From contig JBFICW010000020.1 in NCBI GenBank assembly GCA_041581635.1, positions 1 to 46,797 on the forward strand: a DNA stretch of 46,797 nt, given 5' to 3'. The notes under the pieces are model-generated. The model did no database searches, was not told where the DNA came from, and saw only the letters and a program-made list of their open reading frames with translations. This stretch comes from Porticoccus sp041581635 (GTDB taxonomy: Bacteria; Pseudomonadota; Gammaproteobacteria; Pseudomonadales; Porticoccaceae). Shown one piece after another: positions 35,501-41,780 of the stretch. Numbering within the stretch: position 1 is the first letter of the stretch; each line of letters opens with the position of its first letter. A program made the position numbers and the translations under genes.

Positions 35501-36346
35501 GAAGATAAGGGGATTGAAGACCACACAGCTATTTTGGAACTCAAGCAGAGTGAGTACTTTTCTCTTGTATGTTCAGGCGATATTTCTAATGAGGTGGCTA
35601 GTAATTTCCTCGGACAATTTTTACTTCAATCGCGTCTTAAGTGGGATAAAGTTCCAAAGACATTTGCGAAAGAGGATATTTATCCTTGGAGATTTGGGAG
35701 GAGGTTGTCTTATGTAACCCGCCCGATTTTGGAGGTTGACGACAATCCTACTTTAATAATTGCTCCCGGTTCTCTTAGAAATGGATTTACCTATCTAGTA
35801 GATGGCACCTATAACGGACGTTTTAAGCAATCTTTCTTTCAAACCGAGCAGCTAAAAAATGGTTGGTGGGGTAAAGCAAGTGAGGGTCATAGTTTTAATG
35901 AGAGAATAGAAAAGAAACTATCCGAAATAGGCTGGAAGGTTAGAGGTAATATAGGTATTCCGGAGATTCTTAATGTCAAAACTGACCGTAATTATGGTGA
36001 TGTAGACGTACTAGCCTGGAAAGATAATTCAAATGAAATTCTGGTTGTTGAGTGTAAAGATTTGTCACTTGCAAGAAACTACTCAGAAGTTGCTGCATTA
36101 CTGTCAACTTTTCAAGGAGTAGTGAACGAAAAGGGGAAAAGAGATAAGTTAAGGCTTCATTTAGATCGTGTGACTTTGCTTGAGGCGAATATTGATAAGT
36201 TGAGGAAATTTACCAGAAATAAGGAAGCGAAGGTTGTTTCTTGTCTTGTCTTTAGTGGTGTTGTTCCTATGCAGTTCGCAAAAATTGATGCACTGGAGAC
36301 TACTCGTGTTGGCACAGTAGAAGATATTTTATATCCAGTTCATTAG
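32555..36346 (+). CDS. Giant protein with C-terminal PD-(D/E)xK nuclease domain
   Basis: A 1,263-residue protein that I do not recognise. The last 150 residues read as a restriction-endonuclease-like fold: a helix FNERIEKKLSEIGW, then GDVDVLAW (Asp1151) and ILVVECKDLS (Glu1166-x-Lys1168), a complete D-ExK site. The preceding 1,100 residues are mostly mixed alpha/beta with no Walker A, helicase or methyltransferase motif; GCGWGKGY near 400 is not a true P-loop, and GHEWLHRIG (His592) is an HExxH match of unknown value. The TTG at 32555 is chosen because AAGGGGG lies nine bases upstream; an in-frame TTG at 32510 has no ribosome site. It ends at a strong terminator. Confidence 0.7.
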   Translation: MTDESDGFDINELEAFFAESHRWATLSITIQEIADKNKKLVNELSLYDPTTTIPLLGSLLTLPQYQSNCIRIEILIALAVTNCTGKKKPTVSDVARWFYSIGKSHCVIGEDPSEDVFVSLVQDENGDYRLLEGIWEGAGFYTQRIIDVVSTMPDEFGFKYIKNSVRAILAISDLVCEKSGLKRYQLGSDEISSRIFPNKIPKRSQLVSRVSVSFEEFNAFGFNLEDIDPFIFDPAMRKDLASHQIGNSYLERFPLAVLSDNKISVVQPSAISVALRSFVIEAIYENGLVKSFNSALAKKYSQLFYETPLIGGPVNAPVVWKKNEEYRITNFAFEVDEGYYISYHAFLPAIEAHRNGGFKTIIEDDGKINNELQSSIEHSVKALSKKSNFKGGLVVIVGCGWGKGYAIQAIEFDYPKWRFESMSSADLFRLSWVADINPRYFWRIQNGLEAIEKSGIKIVNPNGILNLIGWVRENNGHFFPHSQLADEDISPDRPLMLQIPQNLLRNIRADADNSLDRHSSLDSDGRWHDVQYFSASPLFQSDSSKKLYVSISDVSKGKLTAVYEGKYHLWISIRAPNLENREMIYRLWEMGHEWLHRIGAEFDKTILNKSDKSILNVNVEFEDDLPLEEIGPKPTRDQLFSKCKVSAIKEENSCTAIFEPGFLEGFRISENVAERLFVFNVIRGFLNLIREDDIDIKAESLTEKVVKNNEARSFHFFQAQKFLDYVRDTLPKELVEIDAINDGIAKLGLGWRVHEKGDGNKINGKKSCTSFLGKVVDALINEVLESLANFDRTSTIFRLISNCEKAAVEEDHWKRTSAAVLGLHGESENTIKQYVEQNSKYAGTGVASRVLIEMALCTCPLNSGNRISDIELSELIARAALIVRYGGLSDAIYFSALSPELQISPLGDILFRDDLGELVVQPMLSKFSSEKFVANAPNQKKNYEEPGFIVSTKESFDGEFWDIWIGEMGFSLDEGREIISSLEDKGIEDHTAILELKQSEYFSLVCSGDISNEVASNFLGQFLLQSRLKWDKVPKTFAKEDIYPWRFGRRLSYVTRPILEVDDNPTLIIAPGSLRNGFTYLVDGTYNGRFKQSFFQTEQLKNGWWGKASEGHSFNERIEKKLSEIGWKVRGNIGIPEILNVKTDRNYGDVDVLAWKDNSNEILVVECKDLSLARNYSEVAALLSTFQGVVNEKGKRDKLRLHLDRVTLLEANIDKLRKFTRNKEAKVVSCLVFSGVVPMQFAKIDALETTRVGTVEDILYPVH

Positions 36347-36347
36347 A

Positions 36348-36384
36348 AGAATGACTCAGGCTTTGAGTCATTCTATATTTTTTT
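36348..36384 (+). terminator. Strong rho-independent terminator
   Basis: A perfect 11-bp stem (AGAATGACTCA at 36348-36358, TGAGTCATTCT at 36364-36374) with a 5-base loop, then a T-rich tail with seven T at 36378-36384. It starts two bases after the giant gene's stop and separates it from the next gene. Confidence 0.93.
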
Positions 36385-36480
36385 GGTGTGGTGACGGTTA
36401 GTATGCAAAATTAACGACTAGCTTATATCTACCTTATTCATATAATTCCACATCGTCTGAAATTCTGTAAGAGGTAATTG

Positions 36481-37119
36481 GTGGAATTCTATAATTTGGC
36501 AACAGCTGCTATTAATTTGATATTGAGCAACCCAACGGAATCTATAGCATTGGTAGCGCTAATTCTGGCAGTGTGGCAAGGTTGGGTGGCACGTAAACAT
36601 AATAAACTTAGCGTTGAACCAGCAATTATTTTGTATTGCGAGCATGTTTCTGATCCAAAAGCTGAAAAGTGGGTAATGTATTTAAAAAATACAGGGCTTG
36701 GTCCGGCAATTGTGGATGAATATATCGTTGGTATATTCGGTAAGGGGTTTATTCGTGGTGAATTAGACGAATCTGCTTGGATTGAATTATTGCGGAATTC
36801 GACTGGAAGCAAGGTTAAGCTACTTTCTTTCAGGGCGATGCAAAGAGGCTTTTTAGTCGGTGCAGGGGATATAATTGAACTGGTATCAATTACCTTCAAA
36901 AAGACAAATTTTGACCCGTCCAGCGAAATAGTTTCCGCTTTACGATATAAAACGTTATACCAAGAAAGACGCTATGCAGGGGCTGGTGTTAGAGGGCGAG
37001 CCGTTTTTATGCCGATTGATTTTAATGATTTTTTATCCTTTCCTCGATGGTTTAAGCGGTTGGTTAGAGACTTAAGAGAGGTGCGACGATTGCGGGCTAA
37101 AAGTGGCCTTGAGCCATGA
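36481..37119 (+). CDS. Single-TM hypothetical protein
   Basis: A 212-residue protein with one N-terminal membrane helix (about residues 19-36, SIALVALILAVWQGW) and a beta-rich cytoplasmic domain with KWVMYLKNTGLGPAIVDEYIV (read in part), a pattern recurring in uncharacterised membrane proteins of genomic islands. The C-terminus is strongly basic. The GTG at 36481 has GAGG six bases upstream; the TTG at 36478 is too close. It lies after the terminator of the giant gene and so probably has its own promoter; whether it belongs to the same system is open. Confidence 0.55.
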   Translation: MEFYNLATAAINLILSNPTESIALVALILAVWQGWVARKHNKLSVEPAIILYCEHVSDPKAEKWVMYLKNTGLGPAIVDEYIVGIFGKGFIRGELDESAWIELLRNSTGSKVKLLSFRAMQRGFLVGAGDIIELVSITFKKTNFDPSSEIVSALRYKTLYQERRYAGAGVRGRAVFMPIDFNDFLSFPRWFKRLVRDLREVRRLRAKSGLEP

Positions 37120-37207
37120 TGCACCTCGCACGAGTGTATCACCTTGGTCTCACAATGCTCTGCGAAGTGTGAATTCGCTTTTTAAGTCAAAAGCTTAGTA
37201 AAAATGT

Positions 37208-37227
37208 GGTGCCCAGGAGAGGACTGT
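37208..37227 (-). other. tRNA-Leu 3'-end fragment
   Basis: On the minus strand these 20 bases read as the T-stem side, acceptor and CCA of a tRNA-Leu of the ...CTCCTGGGCACCA type, but the rest of a tRNA is absent. It differs from the local tRNA-Leu(UAA), which ends CTCCGGGCACCA. It may be an attachment-site remnant from another tRNA-Leu locus. Apart from this, 37120-37374 shows nothing I can interpret. Confidence 0.5.
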
Positions 37228-37374
37228 ACACTATTCAAATATAACCTGTTGATTCAATGACTTATTTTTTCAGTAAAAGTAATACTAATGGGTTGTAAAG
37301 GCACCATTTAAGCCCATCTAGTTCACACAGCTATCAATCGCTAATCCCTAGTAGTAAACCTCCTTAAATTGATT

Positions 37375-37416
37375 GATGAAAGGTGGGCTTATGTTCCACA
37401 AGCAGATCCTTTCATC
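37375..37416. repeat. Inverted repeat at merR 3' end
   Basis: GATGAAAGG at 37375-37383 and CCTTTCATC at 37408-37416 form a perfect 9-bp inverted repeat with 24 bases between, overlapping the merR stop codon. It has no T-run, so it is a weak terminator candidate or an RNA-stability stem. Confidence 0.4.
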
Positions 37417-37834
37417 TCTGCTGATTTTCAACGTAAAGAGCATCAATAATTGGGCAATCATCAATAGAAAAATCACTACCTTTACATTGGCTAATCATAT
37501 TGTTGAGGGCCAGTTTCAGCCTCTGTAAATCATCAATTTTCTGCTGCACTTTTTTGCCATGCCGCATCGCTATTGTTTTTACTTCTCCACAACAATGGTT
37601 TGGCTCATCAATGAGCTTAAGTAGTTCTTTGATCTGCTCAATGCTAAATCCAAGTTCACGACTGCGACGTATAAAGTTAAGCCGCTTGATATGTGATAAC
37701 GCATAAATCCGGTGTCCGCCCTCGGTGCGTGGTGGTTTCGGCATTAATTTGATCTTTTCGTAGTAATGCACGGTCTCCACTTTGCAGTTTGCTTGTTGAG
37801 CCAGCTGTCCAATAGAACATGTTGTTTCTTTCAT
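37412..37834 (-). CDS. merR: MerR-family mercury-type regulator
   Basis: A 140-residue metal sensor. The N-terminal winged helix (IGQLAQQANCKVETVHYYEKI, read in part) is followed by the long dimer helix. Three cysteine positions match the Hg(II) site of classical MerR: Cys81/82, Cys117 and Cys127 (MerR 82, 117, 126), the last one residue late. It should repress and, with metal, activate the divergent operon by untwisting its 19-bp-spaced promoter. The adjacent MerT-like and MerP-like genes support mercury as ligand, though other thiophilic metals are possible. Confidence 0.88.
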   Translation of the reverse strand: MKETTCSIGQLAQQANCKVETVHYYEKIKLMPKPPRTEGGHRIYALSHIKRLNFIRRSRELGFSIEQIKELLKLIDEPNHCCGEVKTIAMRHGKKVQQKIDDLQRLKLALNNMISQCKGSDFSIDDCPIIDALYVENQQR

Positions 37835-37846
37835 TTTAAAAACCTC

Positions 37847-37877
37847 TTGAACCTATAGTTACTATAGGATCTAAACT
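37847..37877 (+). promoter_or_regulatory. MerR-type promoter and operator
   Basis: -35 TTGAAC (37847-37852) and -10 TAAACT (37872-37877) are separated by 19 bp, the long spacer typical of MerR-activated promoters. The spacer region carries a perfect dyad CCTATAG-TTA-CTATAGG (37852-37868). It reads into the GDCCVxC-merT-merP genes, and the merR start lies 13 bp to the left. Confidence 0.9.
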
Positions 37878-37907
37878 AGTGGGTATATACAAGAATTTGA
37901 GGTGCTG

Positions 37908-38144
37908 ATGAACGAATTTATTGAGCAGTCAGAACTCACTTGCCAGGAGTGTGGTTATACAGAAACACTGACGATGCCAACGGACTACTGCCAATGGTTT
38001 TATGAATGTGTAGGTTGCCAAGTCCTGCTGGCACCACTCCCGGGGGATTGTTGCGTGTTCTGTTCGTATGGTTCGGTGCCTTGTCCGTCAATACAGTTAC
38101 AGAACACTGGTCAAACCACAGGGGGCTGTTGTGGCGTCAATTAA
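37908..38144 (+). CDS. GDCCVxC domain protein
   Basis: A 78-residue Cys-rich protein: CQECG at the N-terminus, CVGCQVLLAPLPGDCCVFCSYG in the middle (read in part), and a C-terminal GGCCGVN. This is the GDCCVxC family, some members of which contain selenocysteine and which travel with mercury-resistance genes; here the site is all cysteine. It probably binds or hands over metal. The ATG at 37908 has GAGG five bases upstream; GTG at 37902 is less likely. Confidence 0.85.
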   Translation: MNEFIEQSELTCQECGYTETLTMPTDYCQWFYECVGCQVLLAPLPGDCCVFCSYGSVPCPSIQLQNTGQTTGGCCGVN

Positions 38145-38526
38145 ATGGTCGGATAAACCCTATTTAAGATGGCTTACTCTGTTTGTGGCTAGCGGTACTT
38201 TGGTGTGTTGCGTCTTACCGATTGTGCTGGTGTCATTGGGTTTCGGCGCGGTGGTTGCTGGATTGTTTTACAACATTCCCGGTCTTGTATTTTTGGCAGA
38301 GCATAAAATGTGGATATTAAGTCTGTCTGCTTTGTTGTTGGGGTTTCTAGCATGGATGATCTGGCGTCCTAATCAACGATGTCCTGCCGATACTCAATTA
38401 GCTGCATATTGCCAACAGGCTAAACGCTGGAATAAACGCATATTCTGGTTAAGTATTAGTGCTTGGAGTATTGGCTTTTTTTTCAGCGTGTTGTTGTTGC
38501 CACTACGGCAATTATTGGACATGTAA
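38131..38526 (+). CDS. merT: MerT-like mercuric transport protein
   Basis: A 131-residue inner-membrane protein with three helices. The first holds the vicinal cysteine pair (GTLVCCVLPIVLVSLGFG) that takes metal from the periplasm. The cytoplasmic loop before helix three has two more cysteines (RPNQRCPADTQLAAYC), then RIFWLSISAWSIGFFF, as in MerT. The GTG at 38131 is chosen: GGGGG lies five bases upstream and it overlaps the previous gene by 14 bases. The frame extends to 38068, but that part lies inside the GDCCVxC gene. Confidence 0.78.
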   Translation: MASIKWSDKPYLRWLTLFVASGTLVCCVLPIVLVSLGFGAVVAGLFYNIPGLVFLAEHKMWILSLSALLLGFLAWMIWRPNQRCPADTQLAAYCQQAKRWNKRIFWLSISAWSIGFFFSVLLLPLRQLLDM

Positions 38527-38539
38527 GAAAGGTAAAGAG

Positions 38540-38827
38540 ATGAGGAAATTATTAGCACTTACCTTGGTTTTGTCGTTCGGGCTGGGCCAAACAGCTTTTG
38601 CCAGAACTGTTGAAGTCTATGTGCATGGCATGACCTGTGCTTTTTGCGTTGATAGCTTGGAACGAAAGTTTGGAGAAATGGAATCGGTATCTAAGATTCA
38701 GGTGAGTTTGAAAATGAAAAAAATTCGCCTTGAAACCGATGAAAACCTTCCGAGTGTCATCACAATTAAACAGACCGTTCTGGATGCTGGTTTTACCCCC
38801 ACAAAAATAGAGGTTTTATCTGATTAG
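38540..38827 (+). CDS. merP: MerP-like periplasmic metal-binding protein
   Basis: A 95-residue protein: a signal peptide (MRKLLALTLVLSFGLGQTAFA), then a heavy-metal-associated domain with GMTCAFC and the C-terminal TVLDAGFTPTKIEV, closely following MerP. It should capture Hg(II) or a similar ion in the periplasm and deliver it to the MerT-like carrier. AAAGG precedes the ATG, 13 bp after the merT stop. An earlier frame start at 38459 is inside merT. Confidence 0.85.
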   Translation: MRKLLALTLVLSFGLGQTAFARTVEVYVHGMTCAFCVDSLERKFGEMESVSKIQVSLKMKKIRLETDENLPSVITIKQTVLDAGFTPTKIEVLSD

Positions 38828-39557
38828 AAATCCCAAAAGTAAACTTTACATAGCTATTGTTTTTGGGTCTCTTGGACTGGGTGTCATAAATAATACGTAT
38901 GCTATGGGTTTGCGTTCTTTCGTGGCATTGCCCGTCGAAAAGAAGGGTTCAGTCATCCGTTTGGCTTTTGAACATACGGAAGATACTGATATAGATATAT
39001 TCTCGACCAGTGCCGCTTACGGTATTAGCAGCAAACAAACTTTGCTGCTGAGTCTACCCTATAGGCTCTCACCGACGGGGGGCGACCGTCAGGGTGATTT
39101 ATCTGTTTTGTATCGGCATGTTGTTTGGCAGGAAGACACTTTTTCAGGAACTAATCGTCTGGGTTTATTGGGTGGTGTCATTATTCCGACAGATGATGAT
39201 CGCGATAGCGCCGCCCAAGCTGGTTTTGTTTTTACACACGTCAAAAACCGTCATGAAATAGATATTGATGCCTTATATCAAGTTGGCAGCAATAACCGAC
39301 GAGATAGCGGCCGTTACGATATGTCTTGGCAATATCGCCTTTTACCCACGGAGTACTCCGATTGGGGGATAAAACCAGAATTGAATAGCGTTTTGGAATT
39401 AAATGGTCGGTGGAGTGAAGGGAATAATACAACCCATCAAGTGACGGTTGGCTTGCAGAGTATTCACCAGAAATGGGTGATTGAAGGAGGGATTGTTAAA
39501 GACATGATCAGTGGAAGCGAGTTGCGTTACATACTGAGCATACGATTTCACTTTTGA
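38820..39557 (+). CDS. Outer-membrane beta-barrel protein, non-AUG start
   Basis: The first ATG (38904) gives a protein already past its signal peptide. In the same frame upstream lies LIRNPKSKLYIAIVFGSLGL then VINNTYA, a clean signal sequence, opening with CTG at 38820 or ATT at 38823; GAGG sits six bases before the CTG, and no ATG, GTG or TTG is available before a stop at 38808. Hence I start at CTG, overlapping the merP stop. The mature part has alternating short beta strands and ends with aromatic LRYILSIRFHF, as in barrel proteins. It is probably the outer-membrane member of the metal-uptake operon; exact function unknown. Confidence 0.6.
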   Translation: MIRNPKSKLYIAIVFGSLGLGVINNTYAMGLRSFVALPVEKKGSVIRLAFEHTEDTDIDIFSTSAAYGISSKQTLLLSLPYRLSPTGGDRQGDLSVLYRHVVWQEDTFSGTNRLGLLGGVIIPTDDDRDSAAQAGFVFTHVKNRHEIDIDALYQVGSNNRRDSGRYDMSWQYRLLPTEYSDWGIKPELNSVLELNGRWSEGNNTTHQVTVGLQSIHQKWVIEGGIVKDMISGSELRYILSIRFHF

Positions 39558-39683
39558 TGCGCTGAAGAAAAAATATAAGTGGTTCATATTACCCAAAAAA
39601 AATGGACTTGGGGCGAGCAAAAATGCACGTCCTATCTTTTGTCGTTAGCTAATGTCCGATTTTGGTATATATCGTTTTGGCTG

Positions 39684-39687
39684 TGAC
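39684..39687. repeat. Target-site duplication, left (TGAC)
   Basis: TGAC directly left of the IS end; the same four bases follow the right end. Confidence 0.8.
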
Positions 39688-39742
39688 TGACCTGCCCCCA
39701 AAATAAAAACCACTAGCTGGTTAGTAAAGCCCTTGCTAATAA

Positions 39743-40560
39743 TCAGTTTTCCTTAGCCATCAACGTTGGCTGATGACGACGTTCGGTAGCAAACTCTGCT
39801 GGAGTTTTATAATCCAGAGCAGAGTGAGGCCGCTGTTCATTATAGTCCTGCCGCCAGTTGGCAATGACTTCTCTGGCGTGGTGCAAATCCAAAAACCAGT
39901 GTTCATTCAAACATTCATCCCGAAACTTTCCGTTGAAACTTTCGATGTAAGCATTTTGTGTTGGCTTGCCTGGTTGGGTCAGCTTTAAAGCCACCCTGCA
40001 TTCGTAAGCCCATTGATCCAACGCCTTACTGGTGAACTCTGGGCCCTGATCCGTGCGTATCGCTGATGGATAGCCCCTAAACTGGGCTATAGCATCCAAC
40101 ACACGAGCAACATAATCCCCACTGATACTATGAGCAACAACCAAATCTAACGACTCCTTGGTGAAGTCATCCACAATAGTCAGGATCTTTATTCGACGAC
40201 CATTGGCTGTCGAATTCATTACAAAATCCATCGACCAGACCTGATTGGCTGCTTCTGGCAGCAACATAGGCTGGCGCTCAACAGCAATACCTTTACGCCG
40301 CTTGCGCCTCCGTACTGCCAGACCAGCCTCATGATGGAGCCTGTAACCCGTTTATGGTTTACTTCTATACCTTCCCTGCGAAGGAGGATATGTAGCCTGC
40401 GATAGCCGAAACGACGACGCTCAGTGGCCAGTTCAGACAACCTGGCTTGTAACGCTTGATCATCCAACTGCTTCTCAGGCTGGTAGTTCAGAGTTGAGCG
40501 CGACAACCCCAGCAATCGGCATGCCCGACGCTGAGAAATATCGATGTTCTCTTGTATCAC
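39743..40560 (-). pseudogene. IS3 transposase OrfB, frameshifted
   Basis: The DDE integrase of the IS. The N-terminal part (GTG at 40560, SQRRACRLLGLSRSTLNYQ, then ATERRRFGYRRLH) is in one frame and the catalytic part from about 40340 (MDFVMN with Asp, RTDQGPEF with Asp, YIESFNGKFRDE with Glu) in another. Restoring one T in the minus-strand GTTACAGG at about 40341-40350 rejoins the frames to the family pattern RVYRLHHEAGLAVRRRKRR. Thus a one-base deletion inactivates it, unless it is read by frameshifting. Translation normally reaches OrfB by -1 slippage from the end of orfA. Confidence 0.85.
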
Positions 40561-40589
40561 GGCCAGTGCCTCACGCTTGTGCTGCGGGG

Positions 40590-40853
40590 TTAATACTTTG
40601 CGTTGAGCGCAGATTTCAGGGCTTCTTGATCGAGCATTGACTCGGCCAATAGCTTCTTCAGTTTGGCGTTCTCGGCTTCGAGGTCCTTTAGTCGCCTGAC
40701 ATCCTGAGCCTCCATGCCGCCAAACTTCTTGCGCCAGGTGTAAAAGGTGGCATCAGATATACCGTGTTTACGGCAAATCTCTTTAACCGGAACACCGGCT
40801 TCGCCTTCCTTCAAAATGGCGATCATCTGCTCGTCTGTGAATCGCCTCTTCAT
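40590..40853 (-). CDS. IS3 transposase OrfA
   Basis: An 87-residue protein with a helix-turn-helix (FTDEQMIAILKEGEAGVPVK, then HGISDATFYTWRKKFGG) and a leucine-zipper-like tail (LKDLEAENAKLKKLLAESML) typical of IS3 OrfA. It binds the terminal repeats and forms the OrfAB fusion. The OrfB frame continues in -1 from its last codons (KVLTPQHKREAL). Confidence 0.93.
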   Translation of the reverse strand: MKRRFTDEQMIAILKEGEAGVPVKEICRKHGISDATFYTWRKKFGGMEAQDVRRLKDLEAENAKLKKLLAESMLDQEALKSALNAKY

Positions 40854-40921
40854 GTCCGTCTTCTCCTATGGTGACGGACTTTACTAAGTTTAAAGTGGTT
40901 CGGCTAACGGGGAGCGGGTCA

Positions 40922-40925
40922 TGAC
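40922..40925. repeat. Target-site duplication, right (TGAC)
   Basis: TGAC directly right of the IS end, matching the left flank. Confidence 0.8.
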
Positions 40926-41282
40926 GGTCATATAAAACCTGAGTTACTACACCAAGCTGTTGCCTGTAATAAATACTACAGTTTTCAATACAGGTATAGG
41001 GAGAGTGTTAGGTTAGAAGTAGTGTGTGAGCGGCATATACTAGAAATGTATGAGTTCAACAAAGATAAAGGCTGACCATAAGTAGCCAGTTGATGCCCTC
41101 TGCCACTCTGAGCGACTCAGACTTGATCTGACAGTTTTGACTATCCATTTCCCCGCTGCCTAACAGTGCAGGCTGATTTTGGTGTTAGGCGCTATAATCG
41201 TGTTGTACAGGACAAAAGAATTGAACTAATTTACTATGGATGTAGCCTACACGCCCGCGAGGTAGGTTGAACCACAGCAATA
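40926..41282. other. Gene-free stretch before copper cluster
   Basis: About 357 bp without a supported gene. It contains an attC-like inverted repeat (41158-41190) and a TATAAT at 41193-41198 that could be a -10 element for the copper genes, though I see no matching -35. A short inverted repeat CCTAC/GTAGG around 41247-41267 lies just before the first gene. Confidence 0.4.
41158..41190. repeat. attC-like inverted repeat
   Basis: GCCTAAC and GTTAGGC, fitting the RYYYAAC and GTTRRRY integron core sites, are separated by 19 bases. At 33 bp it is shorter than usual attC sites and has no clear inner L boxes, so it may be a degenerate site or chance. Confidence 0.3.
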
Positions 41283-41294
41283 ATGTACGGAATA

Positions 41295-41666
41295 ATGCAG
41301 ATAGCAAAATACAGAAATATAATCGTGGCGCTACTGATGATGACCTTCATCGGTCAGGTAGTGGCATCTACGACTGTATCTTGCCAAAGCCAGCCTGCTC
41401 CATTGCTGCCTCATGAGCAGATGATGGATTCTGGTGTGATGGATCATTCGCAGCACATGAGCTTAAAAGCCTCATCAGCAGATGCTATTACTACCTTAGA
41501 GTGCTGTTCTGATTGTGATTGTAGTTTGGGTGGGTGTGCCTCGGCGGCATTGCCTACATCCCAACCCGCGTTTGCTTCTAATTTAGCTTCTTCAATGAGT
41601 CATTATATTGAGCTGACTGAAAGCCAGTTAGCCGTTTCTCTTTTTCGTCCCCCTATTTCCCGCTAA
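41295..41666 (+). CDS. Exported Cys/Met/His-rich copper-cluster protein
   Basis: About 123 residues with a signal peptide (YRNIIVALLMMTFIGQVVA) followed by a Met/His stretch (MMDSGVMDHSQHM) and a cysteine cluster (CCSDCDCSLGGC), suggesting periplasmic Cu(I) binding. Similar small proteins open copper operons of mobile elements; I know no specific name. ATGs at 41283 and 41295 are both possible; the second gives the more typical signal peptide. Confidence 0.6.
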   Translation: MQIAKYRNIIVALLMMTFIGQVVASTTVSCQSQPAPLLPHEQMMDSGVMDHSQHMSLKASSADAITTLECCSDCDCSLGGCASAALPTSQPAFASNLASSMSHYIELTESQLAVSLFRPPISR

Positions 41667-41780
41667 CACAGGCTAGTTGCGCCTGAATTCCGGCGTTTCT
41701 TGCCCAACACGTATTAGTGGGAGCCTCCAAACTCCCAATTAGAAAGCCTGTAAAGGCCTCAGTTCTCTGTGGGAGTTATC

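Larger units (their letters stand above)
39688..40921 (-). mobile_element. IS3-family (IS407-group-like) insertion sequence
   Basis: A 1,234-bp element with imperfect terminal inverted repeats: TGACCTGCCCCC at the left end and, on the other strand, TGACCCGCTCCC at the right end, both continuing to an ACCAC block. It is flanked by a 4-bp duplication (TGAC), the length typical of the IS407 group. It carries orfA and a frameshifted orfB on the minus strand. It is inserted between the mer-like operon and the copper genes and breaks no recognisable gene. Confidence 0.9.

Noticed and set aside
39241..39620. Minus-strand open frames opposite the outer-membrane protein gene
   Set aside because: They are shadows of the plus-strand gene and show no independent features.
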